Assembly (NCBI RefSeq): GCF_024055715.1
Contig: NZ_JAMXMV010000020.1
Span: 62,001 to 126,000, forward strand
DNA: 64,000 nucleotides
Direction: 5' to 3'
DNA from: Actinoallomurus soli
Lineage (GTDB): Bacteria > Actinomycetota > Actinomycetes > Streptosporangiales > Streptosporangiaceae
Notes under the pieces: model-generated
Told to the model about the DNA's origin: nothing
The model's database searches: none
What the model saw: the letters and a program-made list of their open reading frames with translations, nothing else
Part shown: piece after piece, positions 50,933-59,432 of the stretch
Layout of the letters: each line of letters begins with the position of its first letter
Numbering within the stretch: position 1 is the stretch's first letter
Made by a program: the position numbers and the translations under genes

Positions 50933-51918
50933 GCGAGTTCCGCGACCGCGCCCGTGGGTGCCTGCTCGGCCTGGCGGCCGGCGACGCCCTCGGGCGGCCC
51001 GCCGAGAACCTCACGCCCGAGGAGATCACCCGGCGCTGGGGCCGCCTCACCGAGCTGGAGCCCGGCCCGGACGGCGGCCCGGCGGGCACCGACGACACCG
51101 AGTACGCGATCTTCGCGGCGTCCCTGCTGACGGCGCACGGGTCGGCGCTCACGACCGAGGACGTCGTCGCCGCCTACCGGGAGCAGGTCCTGCCGATCGA
51201 CGGGCCGATGAAGGGCGCGGGCTTCTCCGAGTTGGGAACGGTCCAAGCCCTGCGGCGGGGACTGACCCCGCCGCTGACCGGGCGCCGGCACGACCACGGC
51301 TGGTCCGACGGCCTGGCGATGCGCGCCGCACCGTACGGGGTGTTCGCGGCAGGTGACCCGGACGAGGCGGCACGGCTCGTGACCGTCGACGGCGCGGTCA
51401 GCCACAGCGGCGAGGGGATCCTCGGCGGACGTGCCGTCGCGGCGGCGGTCGCCGCCGCCATGACCGGCGCGCCGCCCGCCGGCGTCGTGGCCGCCGGACT
51501 GGGCGCGGTCCCGGAGGACTCCTGGACCGCCCGCAGCGTCCGCGCCGCCGTGCGGATCACCGCGGGCCGGGACCGGGATCGCCTTGCGGCGGACCTGCAC
51601 GAGGCCGTCGTCGCGCGGCACTACCCCTGGACCGACCTGGCCCCGGAGGCGGTGGCGCTGGCGTTCGCCGCGTACCTGACCGGCGGTGGCGACGTCGAGG
51701 AGTCCGCGGTCACGGCGGTGAGCCTGGGCCGCGACGCCGACACCACCGCCGCCATCGCCGGGGCGCTCGCGGGCGCAGGCCGTGGTGAGGGCGGCGTTCC
51801 GGAGCGCTGGGCGCGGGCGATCGGCCCGGTGCGGGGGGCCTGCCTGCCCGCCGTGGCGGGCAGGGACGTCCGCGAGGTCGCCGACGCGCTCGCACGGGCG
51901 CGCAAGACGCACGGCTGA
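50929..51918 (+). CDS. ADP-ribosylglycohydrolase-fold protein, copy 1
   Basis: The 329-aa protein has the DraG/ARH fold marks: GCLLGLAAGDALGRPAE at the N-terminus, first metal site GTDDTEY (~45-51), and second metal site LGRDADTTAAIAGALAG near residue 270. All Mg/Mn ligands seem intact. DraG-type enzymes hydrolyse N-glycosidic bonds of ADP-ribose; many environmental homologues lie in sugar operons and probably cut other glycosides. GTG start overlaps the binding-protein stop. It is the first of four different members encoded in a row. Confidence 0.9.
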   Translation: MSEFRDRARGCLLGLAAGDALGRPAENLTPEEITRRWGRLTELEPGPDGGPAGTDDTEYAIFAASLLTAHGSALTTEDVVAAYREQVLPIDGPMKGAGFSELGTVQALRRGLTPPLTGRRHDHGWSDGLAMRAAPYGVFAAGDPDEAARLVTVDGAVSHSGEGILGGRAVAAAVAAAMTGAPPAGVVAAGLGAVPEDSWTARSVRAAVRITAGRDRDRLAADLHEAVVARHYPWTDLAPEAVALAFAAYLTGGGDVEESAVTAVSLGRDADTTAAIAGALAGAGRGEGGVPERWARAIGPVRGACLPAVAGRDVREVADALARARKTHG

Positions 51919-51934
51919 ACGAGCGAGGAGACAG

Positions 51935-52966
51935 ATGGCATCGGGGGATCCGCGCGACCGGGTGCGCGGCGCGTTCGCCGGGCTGGCGATCGGCGACGCG
52001 GCCGGCTGGCCGGCCGCGCGGCACAGGTGGGGCCTGCTCGCCCCGTGGACCCGCCGGCTCGGCCGGGAACTCGACGGCTTCGCCGAGGAGCACCGGGTGA
52101 CGACGCTGCCGGTGCCGTTCGCGCTGAACCAGCCGGTCGCCGCCCTCGCGGTCGGCCCGTCCGACGACGCCGAGTGGCTGGCCTGGACCGCGCGCACGCT
52201 GGGCACCGACCGCCGCGGGGCGTTCGAGGCACTGGGCGACGACGTACGGGCCCGGATCTCGGTGCGCACCGCGCTGGACAACCTGGCGCGCGGCGTCGAT
52301 CCGCCCGCGAGCGGTCACGACAACCCGCACTTCTTCGACGACGCCGCGGCCGTGCGGGCGGTCGCGTTCGGGGCCGCTCATCCGGGCGCGCCGGAGGACG
52401 CGTCCCGGGCCGCGCGCGCCGACGCGGTGATCACCAACGCCGAGGACGGCGTGCACGCGGCCGGGGCGATGGCCGCCGCGACCGCCGTCGCGGTGGCGGG
52501 CGCTCCGGCGGGTGACGCCGTCGCCGCCGCCCTGGCGGAACTGCCTCCGGGCACCGCGATCCACGGGGCGGCGACGGACGCGCTCGACCTGCCCGGCGAC
52601 GCGTTCGCCCTCGTCCCGAGCCTGGACGCGGCCCTCCAGGACCACGTGTACAGCTACGGCGTCGCGGCGGCGCGGACGGTGCCGGTGGCGCTCGCCCTCA
52701 CCCGCGCGTCCGACGGCGACCTGGCCAGGGCCGTCCCGGCCGCCGCCTGCCTGGCGTCGCTGGCCGACTCGGCGCCCGCGCTCACCGGCGCGCTGACCGG
52801 TGCGATCACCGGATGGGCGGCCCTGCCGGAGACCTGGCGGGAACGCGCCCGCCACCTCGCCGGCTGCTGCCTGCCGGAGCTCGCCGGCGCCGACCTCGTC
52901 GCCATCGCCGATCGACTCAGCGGTCCCGGACCGTCCGGGACCGCGCACCAGGAAGGAACGGGATGA
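51935..52966 (+). CDS. ADP-ribosylglycohydrolase-fold protein, copy 2 (degenerate metal site)
   Basis: The 343-aa protein opens with GAFAGLAIGDAAGWPAA and has SDDAEW in place of T-D-D-T. At the C-terminal site the aligned segment reads ASLADSAPALTGALTGA: one Asp is kept, but the first Asp of D-x-D is replaced by Leu. Metal binding is therefore probably weakened, and the protein may be a binding or regulatory partner, or act on a different substrate. GAGGAG precedes the ATG. Its stop overlaps the next start (ATGA). Confidence 0.85.
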   Translation: MASGDPRDRVRGAFAGLAIGDAAGWPAARHRWGLLAPWTRRLGRELDGFAEEHRVTTLPVPFALNQPVAALAVGPSDDAEWLAWTARTLGTDRRGAFEALGDDVRARISVRTALDNLARGVDPPASGHDNPHFFDDAAAVRAVAFGAAHPGAPEDASRAARADAVITNAEDGVHAAGAMAAATAVAVAGAPAGDAVAAALAELPPGTAIHGAATDALDLPGDAFALVPSLDAALQDHVYSYGVAAARTVPVALALTRASDGDLARAVPAAACLASLADSAPALTGALTGAITGWAALPETWRERARHLAGCCLPELAGADLVAIADRLSGPGPSGTAHQEGTG

Positions 52967-54096
52967 CTCCGTTGCAGGACAAGGCCGTCGGCGCGCTCGT
53001 GGGCGCGGCGGTCGGGGACGCGCTCGGCGGGGCGACGGAGGGCTGGACCCCCGAGCAGATCCGGGAACGCTACGACGGCCCCGTCACCGGCATCGTCCCG
53101 CCGTACTTCGCCGATTGGCGGAACGCGCGCCCGATCGCGCCGTATCACAAGGGCGACGGGCACGTCACCGACGACACCCTCATGACGCACGCCCTGGTCC
53201 GGGTGTACGAGCGGGTGGGCGGCCACCTGGACGCGTACGCCGCCGCCGAGCACCTCGTGCCGGAGATGATGGGGGAGAAGCGCTGGATCCCCGAGCTGGA
53301 GGCGGAGGCGCTGCCGCTGCAGCGGGTGTTCCTCGCCGAGAAGTGGCTCGTGCTCCGGCTGCACTACGGCCACGTCGACCCGCGTGAGGCGGGCGTGGGC
53401 AACATCGTCAACTGCGGCGCGGCGATGTACATGGCGCCGGTCGGCGTCGTCAACGCCGCCGATCCCGACGGCGCGTACGCCGAGGCGATCGACCTCGCCG
53501 GGGCCCACCAGTCCAGCTACGGCCGGGAGGCCGCGGGCGTGTTCGCCGCGGCCGTGGCCGAGGCGATGCGGCCGGGCGCCACGCCGGACTCGGTCGTCTC
53601 GGCGGCCGTGCGGCTCGCCAAGGACGGCACCAGGGCGGCGATCGAGGCGGTCTGCGAGCGGGCCCGCGGCCACGCGCGCTGGGAGGGCTCCTTCGACGCC
53701 CTGCGCGACGCGATGCGGCCGTACGACACCGTCGCCGACACCTACCGCGATCAGGGCCTGGGCGCGCGACGCCCCAGCCGCGTCCACAGCATCGAGGAAC
53801 TGCCGCTCGCGCTGGCATTCCTGCTCATCGCGGGCGGCGGCTACCGCGAGACCGTGCTCGGCGCGATCAACTACGGCCGCGACGCCGACTCGATCGCCAG
53901 CATGGGCGGTGCGATCGCCGGGGCGCTGGGCGGGAAGGCGGCCGTGCCCGCCGACTGGCGTGAGGACGTCGCGGTCGCCAGCCGCCTGGACCTGGAGGCG
54001 CCCGGTCTGGCGATCGCGGCGGTGGCCGAGCGCGTGCACGCCGCCGACGTGGCCCGGCGGCGCGCGCACGAGCAGGCGTTCGCGGAGCTGCTGTGA
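52963..54096 (+). CDS. ADP-ribosylglycohydrolase-fold protein, copy 3
   Basis: The 377-aa protein has the intact signature: GALVGAAVGDALGGATEGW, HVTDDTLMTHAL (~65-76) and NYGRDADSIASMGGAIAG near residue 303. An extra central segment (GEKRWIPELEAEALPLQRVF) distinguishes it from copy 1. The spacing resembles the larger ADP-ribosylglycohydrolases found in carbohydrate operons. Start ATG overlaps the stop of copy 2, with GGAAGGA upstream. Likely a metal-dependent glycoside or N-glycoside hydrolase. Confidence 0.9.
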   Translation: MTPLQDKAVGALVGAAVGDALGGATEGWTPEQIRERYDGPVTGIVPPYFADWRNARPIAPYHKGDGHVTDDTLMTHALVRVYERVGGHLDAYAAAEHLVPEMMGEKRWIPELEAEALPLQRVFLAEKWLVLRLHYGHVDPREAGVGNIVNCGAAMYMAPVGVVNAADPDGAYAEAIDLAGAHQSSYGREAAGVFAAAVAEAMRPGATPDSVVSAAVRLAKDGTRAAIEAVCERARGHARWEGSFDALRDAMRPYDTVADTYRDQGLGARRPSRVHSIEELPLALAFLLIAGGGYRETVLGAINYGRDADSIASMGGAIAGALGGKAAVPADWREDVAVASRLDLEAPGLAIAAVAERVHAADVARRRAHEQAFAELL

Positions 54097-55436
54097 TGCG
54101 GCTGACCTGGATCCAGCCCGAGGACCTGATCGGGCACGAGCTCCGCCAGGCCGCGCAGGACGGCCGCGACGTCGCCGACGTCGCCACGCGCTGGCACGCC
54201 GCCGGCGGACACGACGCGCCGCCGCGCGCGGGGGCCTCGCCGGAGCCGGCGTCGCCGCAGCTGCGGACGCTGGCCGAGCAGCTGCTCGACGAGCTCGCGG
54301 CGATGCCGTCACCGTACGACGAGCCGACCGAGCTCGACGAGATCATCGCCGCCTGCCCTGACTGGCCGGCGGGCGGGCCCCGCCCCGTGGCCTTCGACCG
54401 GCTGCACGGCGCGTGGCTCGGCCGGGCCGCCGGGTGCGTCCTCGGCAAGCCCGTGGAGAAGATCCCCCGTGCTGGCATCCGGGAGATCGCCGAGGCGACC
54501 GGCAACTGGCCGATCCGCGGCTGGTTCACCGCCGAGGGTCTTCCCGCCGAGATCGCTGAACGCTGGCCGTGGAACCGGCGCAGCGCGGCGACCAGCCTCG
54601 CCGAGAACCTCGACGGCACTCCCGAGGACGACGACCTCAACTTCCCGATGCTCGCCCTGGCGATCCTGGAGCGGTACGGGCGGGACTTCACGACCGACGA
54701 CGTCGCGCAGGCATGGCTGGACGAGCTGCCGGGCGGCCGGGTGTTCACCGCCGAGCGGGTCGCGTACCGCAACCTGCTGCTCGGCGTCGAGCCGCCGCGC
54801 ACGGCGACGTACCGCAACCCGTTCCGCGAGTGGATCGGCGCGCAGATCCGCGCCGACGTGTACGGCTGGGTCAACCCCGGCGATCCGGCCGCAGCCGCGT
54901 CGATGGCGCACCGGGACGCCCGGCTCAGCCACACGGCCAACGGCGTCTACGGCGCGATGTTCGCCGCGGCGATGTGCGCCGCCGCCCTGACCGCCCGCAC
55001 GGTGGACGAGATCGTCGAGGCGGGGCTGGCGGTGGTGCCGCCGGAGTCCCGCCTGGCACGGGCCGTACGCCGGGCCGTCGCGTCGGCCCGCGCGGAGACC
55101 GACGTCGAACGGGTCATCGACGGGCTGTACGAACGCCACGGCGACCTGCACTGGGTCCACTCCGTCAACAACGCCGCGCTCGTCGCCGCCGCCCTGGTCC
55201 ACGGCGCCGGCGACTTCACCCGGTCGATCGCGGCCGCGGTGGCGGGCGGCTGGGACACCGACTCCGACGGCGCGACGGTCGGATCGGTCGCCGGAGCCCT
55301 GCTGGGCGCCGGTCGCCTGCCCGAGCGGTGGACCCGGCCGCTGCGCGACCGCGTCGCCAGCAGCCTGACCGGATTCGACGGCGTGCGCCTCACCGACCTG
55401 GCCGCCCGGACCGCCGCCCTCGCGGAGCGGCGATGA
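54093..55436 (+). CDS. ADP-ribosylglycohydrolase-fold protein, copy 4 (large variant)
   Basis: The 447-aa protein has an extra ~100-residue N-terminus (MMRLTWIQPEDLIGHELRQA). The fold then begins LHGAWLGRAAGCVLGKPVEK, where the usual G-D-A is G-C-V. Site 1 is TPEDDDLNF and site 2 GGWDTDSDGATVGSVAG, the form common to long family members. Start GTG 54093 overlaps the previous stop; an ATG one codon later is equally possible. It is probably catalytic with a substrate range different from copies 1 and 3. Confidence 0.88.
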   Translation: MMRLTWIQPEDLIGHELRQAAQDGRDVADVATRWHAAGGHDAPPRAGASPEPASPQLRTLAEQLLDELAAMPSPYDEPTELDEIIAACPDWPAGGPRPVAFDRLHGAWLGRAAGCVLGKPVEKIPRAGIREIAEATGNWPIRGWFTAEGLPAEIAERWPWNRRSAATSLAENLDGTPEDDDLNFPMLALAILERYGRDFTTDDVAQAWLDELPGGRVFTAERVAYRNLLLGVEPPRTATYRNPFREWIGAQIRADVYGWVNPGDPAAAASMAHRDARLSHTANGVYGAMFAAAMCAAALTARTVDEIVEAGLAVVPPESRLARAVRRAVASARAETDVERVIDGLYERHGDLHWVHSVNNAALVAAALVHGAGDFTRSIAAAVAGGWDTDSDGATVGSVAGALLGAGRLPERWTRPLRDRVASSLTGFDGVRLTDLAARTAALAERR

Positions 55437-56644
55437 CAGAACGAGAGGGGCCGGCGATGACCCGCCCGCTGGACGGCGTCCGCGTCCTGGACCTGGCGAC
55501 GCTGTTCGCCGGGCCGATGGCCGCGATGTTCCTCGGCGACTTCGGCGCCGAGGTCGTCAAGGTCGAGCATCCCCGCCGGCCCGACCCCGCGCGCGGGCAC
55601 GGGGCGGCCAAGGACGGCATCGGCCTGTGGTGGAAGATGCTCGGCCGGAACAAGCAGACGATCACCCTGAACCTGTCGGAGCCCGAGGGACAGGACGTCC
55701 TGCTCCGCCTGGCCCGCGACGCCGACGTCATCATCGAGAACTTCCGCCCCGGCACCCTCGAACGCTGGAACCTGTCCTACGAGCGGCTCCAGGAGGCCAA
55801 CCCCGGCCTCGTGCTCGCCCGGGTCACCGGCTTCGGGCAGTTCGGCCCGTACGCGCGGCGCCCCGGGTTCGGCACGCTCGCCGAGGCGATGAGCGGGTTC
55901 GCGGCGATGACCGGGGAACCGGACGGGCCGCCGACGCTGCCGCCGTTCGGGCTCGCCGATGGCATCGCCGCGCTCGCCACGGCGTACGCGGTGATGACGG
56001 CGCTGCGGGCCCGCGACCTGACGGGCCGGGGGCAGGTCGTCGACCTGTCGATCCTCGAGCCGATCCTCACCGTGCTCGGCGGCCAGCCGACCGCGTACGA
56101 CCAGCTCGGGCTCGTTCCGCCGCGTACCGGGAACCGCTCGGTCAACAATGCGCCGCGCAACACCTACCGCTGCGCGGACGGCTCCTGGGTGGCGGTCTCC
56201 ACCTCGGCGCAGAACATCGCCGAGCGGGTGATGCGCCTGGTCGGACGGCCGGAGTACGTCGACGAGCCATGGTTCGCGACGGGCGCCGGCCGGGCCGCGC
56301 ACGCCGACGAGCTTGACGCGGCGGTCGCCGCGTGGGTGGGCGAGCGCACCCGGGAGCAGGTGCTCGCCGAGTTCGAGAAGGCCGAGGCGGCGGTCGCGCC
56401 GATCTACGACGTGCGCGACCTCATGGCCGATCCGCAACTCGCCGCGCTGGATGCGATCACGACCGTCGACGACCCGGACTTCGGGCCGCTGCGCATGCAG
56501 AACGTCCTGTTCCGGCTGTCGGCGACGCCCGGCACGCTGCGCTGGACCGGGCGCGCGCACGGTGCCGACACCGACCGCGTCCTCGGTGCGGCCGGCCTGA
56601 CCGCCGACGAGATCGACGCGCTCCGCGCCCGCGGGGTGATCTGA
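55433..56644 (+). CDS. class III (CaiB/BaiF) CoA-transferase
   Basis: The 403-aa protein (395 aa if the ATG at 55457 is used) begins GVRVLDLATLFAGPMAAMFL. FGAEVVKVEHP follows, and the catalytic Asp is ~176 (FGLADGIAAL). It moves CoA from a donor such as succinyl-CoA or acetyl-CoA to a carboxylic acid. ATGA overlap with copy 4 puts it in the same operon. With the CoA lyase downstream it probably activates a hydroxy acid set free by the hydrolases. Confidence 0.92.
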   Translation: MTEREGPAMTRPLDGVRVLDLATLFAGPMAAMFLGDFGAEVVKVEHPRRPDPARGHGAAKDGIGLWWKMLGRNKQTITLNLSEPEGQDVLLRLARDADVIIENFRPGTLERWNLSYERLQEANPGLVLARVTGFGQFGPYARRPGFGTLAEAMSGFAAMTGEPDGPPTLPPFGLADGIAALATAYAVMTALRARDLTGRGQVVDLSILEPILTVLGGQPTAYDQLGLVPPRTGNRSVNNAPRNTYRCADGSWVAVSTSAQNIAERVMRLVGRPEYVDEPWFATGAGRAAHADELDAAVAAWVGERTREQVLAEFEKAEAAVAPIYDVRDLMADPQLAALDAITTVDDPDFGPLRMQNVLFRLSATPGTLRWTGRAHGADTDRVLGAAGLTADEIDALRARGVI

Positions 56645-56705
56645 GCGTGCCGGCGTGCCTCCCGTCCCCGGCGGACGTGCCGGGCGCCCGTGAGGGGATC
56701 CGCGA

Positions 56706-57530
56706 ATGACGACGCTGCTGTACGTCCCCGCCGACCGGCCCGACCGCGTGGCCAAGGCGCTCGCCACCGACGCGGACGTGGTGATCCTCGACCTGGAGGA
56801 CGCCGTGGCCCCGGCGCACAAGGACCGGGCACGAGAGCACGTCGCCGCCGTGCTGGCGGAGCCGACGCGCCCGGTCCAGGTCCGAGTCAACGACGTGCGA
56901 TCCGGCTGGGGCCGCGCCGACCTGGCGGCCCTGGCCGGACTGCTCCCCGCGACGGACGGCGTCCGCCTGCCGAAGATCGAGTCCGTGGACCGGGTACGGC
57001 GGATCGCGGATCTCGTCCCGGGCGCCGGCCTGCACCTGCTCCTGGAGTCCGCGCTGGGCGTCGAGCGGGCGCACGACCTGGCGACCGCCCACCCGGCGGT
57101 GGCCTCCATCGGGCTCGGCGAGGCCGACCTCAAGGCGGACCTCGGCGTGGCCGATGAGACCGGGCTGGCCTGGGCGCGGTCACGGATCGTCGTGGCGGCG
57201 CGGGCCGCCGGTCTGCCCGCTCCGGTCCAGTCGGTCCATCCCGACATCCGCGACCTGGACGGGCTGGCCGCGTCCTGCCGGCTCGGCCGCGCCCTCGGAT
57301 TCCGGGGGCGGGCGGCGATCCACCCCGCCCAGCTGCCGGTGATCGCCGAGGTGTACCGGCCGACCGCCGAGGAGGTCGCCGCCGCCCGCCGGATCGTCGC
57401 GGCCTACGAGGAGGGGGACGCGACGGGGACCGGGGCCGTGGCCCTCCCCGACGGTGGTTTCGTCGATCTCGCCGTCGTCCGCCAGGCGCGGAACGTCCTC
57501 ACGGAGGTCTCCGGCGAGCGGCCCGCCTGA
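56706..57530 (+). CDS. CitE-like (HpcH/HpaI family) acyl-CoA lyase
   Basis: The 274-aa TIM-barrel protein starts TTLLYVPADRPDRVAKAL. VVILDLEDAVAPAHK, the metal ligand Glu114 (LHLLLESALG) and Asp141 (SIGLGEADLKADLG) are those of malyl-, citramalyl- or hydroxyacyl-CoA lyases. It would split a 3-hydroxyacyl-CoA to acetyl-CoA (or an analogue) and a keto acid such as glyoxylate or pyruvate. It is 61 bases after the CoA-transferase and is the last gene of the operon. No hydratase is encoded, so the substrate is presumably already hydroxylated. Confidence 0.9.
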   Translation: MTTLLYVPADRPDRVAKALATDADVVILDLEDAVAPAHKDRAREHVAAVLAEPTRPVQVRVNDVRSGWGRADLAALAGLLPATDGVRLPKIESVDRVRRIADLVPGAGLHLLLESALGVERAHDLATAHPAVASIGLGEADLKADLGVADETGLAWARSRIVVAARAAGLPAPVQSVHPDIRDLDGLAASCRLGRALGFRGRAAIHPAQLPVIAEVYRPTAEEVAAARRIVAAYEEGDATGTGAVALPDGGFVDLAVVRQARNVLTEVSGERPA

Positions 57531-57545
57531 CCGGACCTCGGCGGC

Positions 57546-58361
57546 TCAGGGCTTGCGGGCGACGCCGCCGAGGGTCGCGACCTCCCTGGGCGGGCCGAAC
57601 GGGTCCGGTTCGGGGCGCCACCGCTGAATCGGCACGATGCCCGGCTCGACCGGCTCCAGGCCCGCGAAGAAACCGGTGATCTGTTCCGGCGTCCGCAGGT
57701 GGTAGGGGATCGCACCGCTGTCCTTGTAGCGTCGGCTCGCCTCCCGGTGGGCCGCTCCGACGTCGACGCTGTCGGCGAGCGCGAGGAAGCTGCCGGAGGG
57801 GAGCGCCTCCATCAGCCGCCGGACGATCGACCGGGCCTCCGTGTAGTCCTCGAGGTGGCCCAGCACGCCCATGAAGATCAACGCGACGGGGCGGGTCAGG
57901 TCGAGCGTGTCGGCCGCCGCCTGGGCGATCTTCTCGGGCTCGCGCATGTCGGCGTCGATGTAGTCGGTCCTGCCCTCGGCGGAGCTCGTCAGGAGCGCGC
58001 GGGCGTGCGCGAGGACCAGCGGCTCGTTGTCGACGTAGACGATCCGGCAGCCGGGCGCGACGCGCTGCGCCACCTCATGGGTGTTGTCGACCGTCGGCAG
58101 GCCGGTGCCCACGTCGAGGAACTGCCGGATGCCCTCCTCGCCGGCCAGGTGCCGTACGGCGCGGGCGAGGAAATGGCGGGCGGCGCGGGCGGTGTCGACG
58201 ATGCCGGGGAAGATCTCCCGGTACTGGTCGCCGGCCGCGCGGTCGACCGGATAGTTGTCCTTGCCGCCCAGCCAGTAGTTCCAGACGCGGGCGGAGTGGG
58301 GGACGCTCGTGTCGATCTCCGGCGTCGGCGCCGGTTCGGGGCTGGTGGACCTGTCGTTCAC
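57546..58361 (-). CDS. SAM-dependent methyltransferase, DUF574 type
   Basis: The 271-aa protein belongs to the large actinobacterial DUF574 (Methyltransf_19) group: SARVWNYWLGGKDNYPVDR, QFLDVGTGLPTVDNTHEVAQ, RIVYVDNEPLVLAHARALL, and FMGVLGHLEDYTEA. Actinomycetes carry many copies; substrates are mostly unknown. The start is a GTG at 58361 preceded by GAGGGAG. It is convergent with the lyase gene, 15 bases apart. Confidence 0.9.
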   Translation of the reverse strand: MNDRSTSPEPAPTPEIDTSVPHSARVWNYWLGGKDNYPVDRAAGDQYREIFPGIVDTARAARHFLARAVRHLAGEEGIRQFLDVGTGLPTVDNTHEVAQRVAPGCRIVYVDNEPLVLAHARALLTSSAEGRTDYIDADMREPEKIAQAAADTLDLTRPVALIFMGVLGHLEDYTEARSIVRRLMEALPSGSFLALADSVDVGAAHREASRRYKDSGAIPYHLRTPEQITGFFAGLEPVEPGIVPIQRWRPEPDPFGPPREVATLGGVARKP

Positions 58362-58445
58362 GGGTCTCCCTCGCTGCCGTCCGATGGGCGTGATCCCCAT
58401 CCTGCCGGTTCCTCCGGTTCGCCGCGATGTCGGCCCCTTGAGTGC

Positions 58446-58501
58446 TTGACGGCCGCCGCCGATCGGACCACTATGAACGCATGTTCATGAACGTGTGTTC
58501 A
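58446..58501 (+). promoter_or_regulatory. promoter with two abutting TGAAC-N4-GTTCA operators
   Basis: TTGACG (58446-58451) and CACTAT (58469-58474) are 17 bases apart. Two 14-bp palindromes, TGAACGCATGTTCA (58474-58487) and TGAACGTGTGTTCA (58488-58501), lie end to end immediately downstream; the junction also forms GTTCATGAAC. This is a typical TetR-type operator array, likely used by the TetR protein at 59433. Confidence 0.75.
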
Positions 58502-58523
58502 TGACCCGAGGCGAGGAGCCGTG

Positions 58524-59363
58524 ATGTCGCAGATCGTCAACGCCGGGCAGGCCGAGGCGTGGAACGGATACGAGGGGGAGCACTGGGCCGGTCACGCCGA
58601 CCGGTACGACGCCGTGAACAGCGGCTTCAACCGGTTCGTGCTGGACGCGGCCGCGATCGGGGAGCGGGACCGGGTGGTGGACATCGGCTGCGGCAACGGG
58701 CAGCTGACGCGACTCGCCGCCCGTACGGCCCGGTCCGGCCGGGTCCACGGGATCGACCTGTCCGCGCCCATGCTCGCCAGAGCGCGCTCCCGGGCCGCCG
58801 AGGAGGGCCTGGCCAACATGACCTTCGAGCAGGCGGACGCCCAGGTCCACGCCTTCCCCGCGGGCGGCTTCGACGCGGCGATCAGCCGGTTCGGAGTGAT
58901 GTTCTTCGCCGATCCGCTCGCCGCGTTCACCAACATCGGCCGCGCGCTCCTGCCGGGCGGGCGCCTGGCCTTCGTGTGCATGACCGGGCTCGAGGGCACC
59001 GACCTGGGCGCCGTCTTCGGGGTGATGGCCGCCCACCTGCCGCGGCCCACCGGGCCCGACGGCACCGGGCCGACGTCGTTCGCGGACCCCGCACGCGTAC
59101 GGCAGGTGCTGGCCGAAGCCGGATTCGGTGAGGTCGAGTGCACGCTCGTCGAGGCGGACCAGACCTGGGGCCGGGACCTCGCCGACGCCGCCGGGTTCAT
59201 CCGCGACTGGGGGCCGGTGAGGTACCAGCTGCGCCAGGTGAGCCCGGAGGCGGCCACCCGGGCGAGTGACGCGCTCACGGCCGCGCTCCGGCCCTTCGCC
59301 CGGCCCGAGGGCGTCCGGCTCCGCGGCACGGCCTGGCTCGTGACCGCTCGTCGCCCGGCCTGA
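58524..59363 (+). CDS. class I SAM-dependent methyltransferase
   Basis: The 279-aa protein has the N-terminal AWNGYEGEHWAGHADRYDAV block, SAM motif I VVDIGCGNGQLT, acid loop VHGIDLSAPML and ISRFGVMFFADP. It is of the UbiE/COQ5-like actinobacterial type that often pairs with a TetR gene. ATG 58524 is five bases after GAGGAG; a GTG one codon earlier is possible. Expression is probably repressed through the twin operator upstream by the next gene's product. Confidence 0.88.
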   Translation: MSQIVNAGQAEAWNGYEGEHWAGHADRYDAVNSGFNRFVLDAAAIGERDRVVDIGCGNGQLTRLAARTARSGRVHGIDLSAPMLARARSRAAEEGLANMTFEQADAQVHAFPAGGFDAAISRFGVMFFADPLAAFTNIGRALLPGGRLAFVCMTGLEGTDLGAVFGVMAAHLPRPTGPDGTGPTSFADPARVRQVLAEAGFGEVECTLVEADQTWGRDLADAAGFIRDWGPVRYQLRQVSPEAATRASDALTAALRPFARPEGVRLRGTAWLVTARRPA

Positions 59364-59432
59364 GGCCGGCGCGCCGCGAAGGGGGCCCGTCCCGCCTGAG
59401 GGGCCGTCGCGCGGCGCGGCTCACTACGATGC

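Noticed and set aside
54947-57247. 766-codon minus frame opposite the CoA-transferase
   Set aside because: No domain and no ribosome site; the plus strand has an unbroken operon there.
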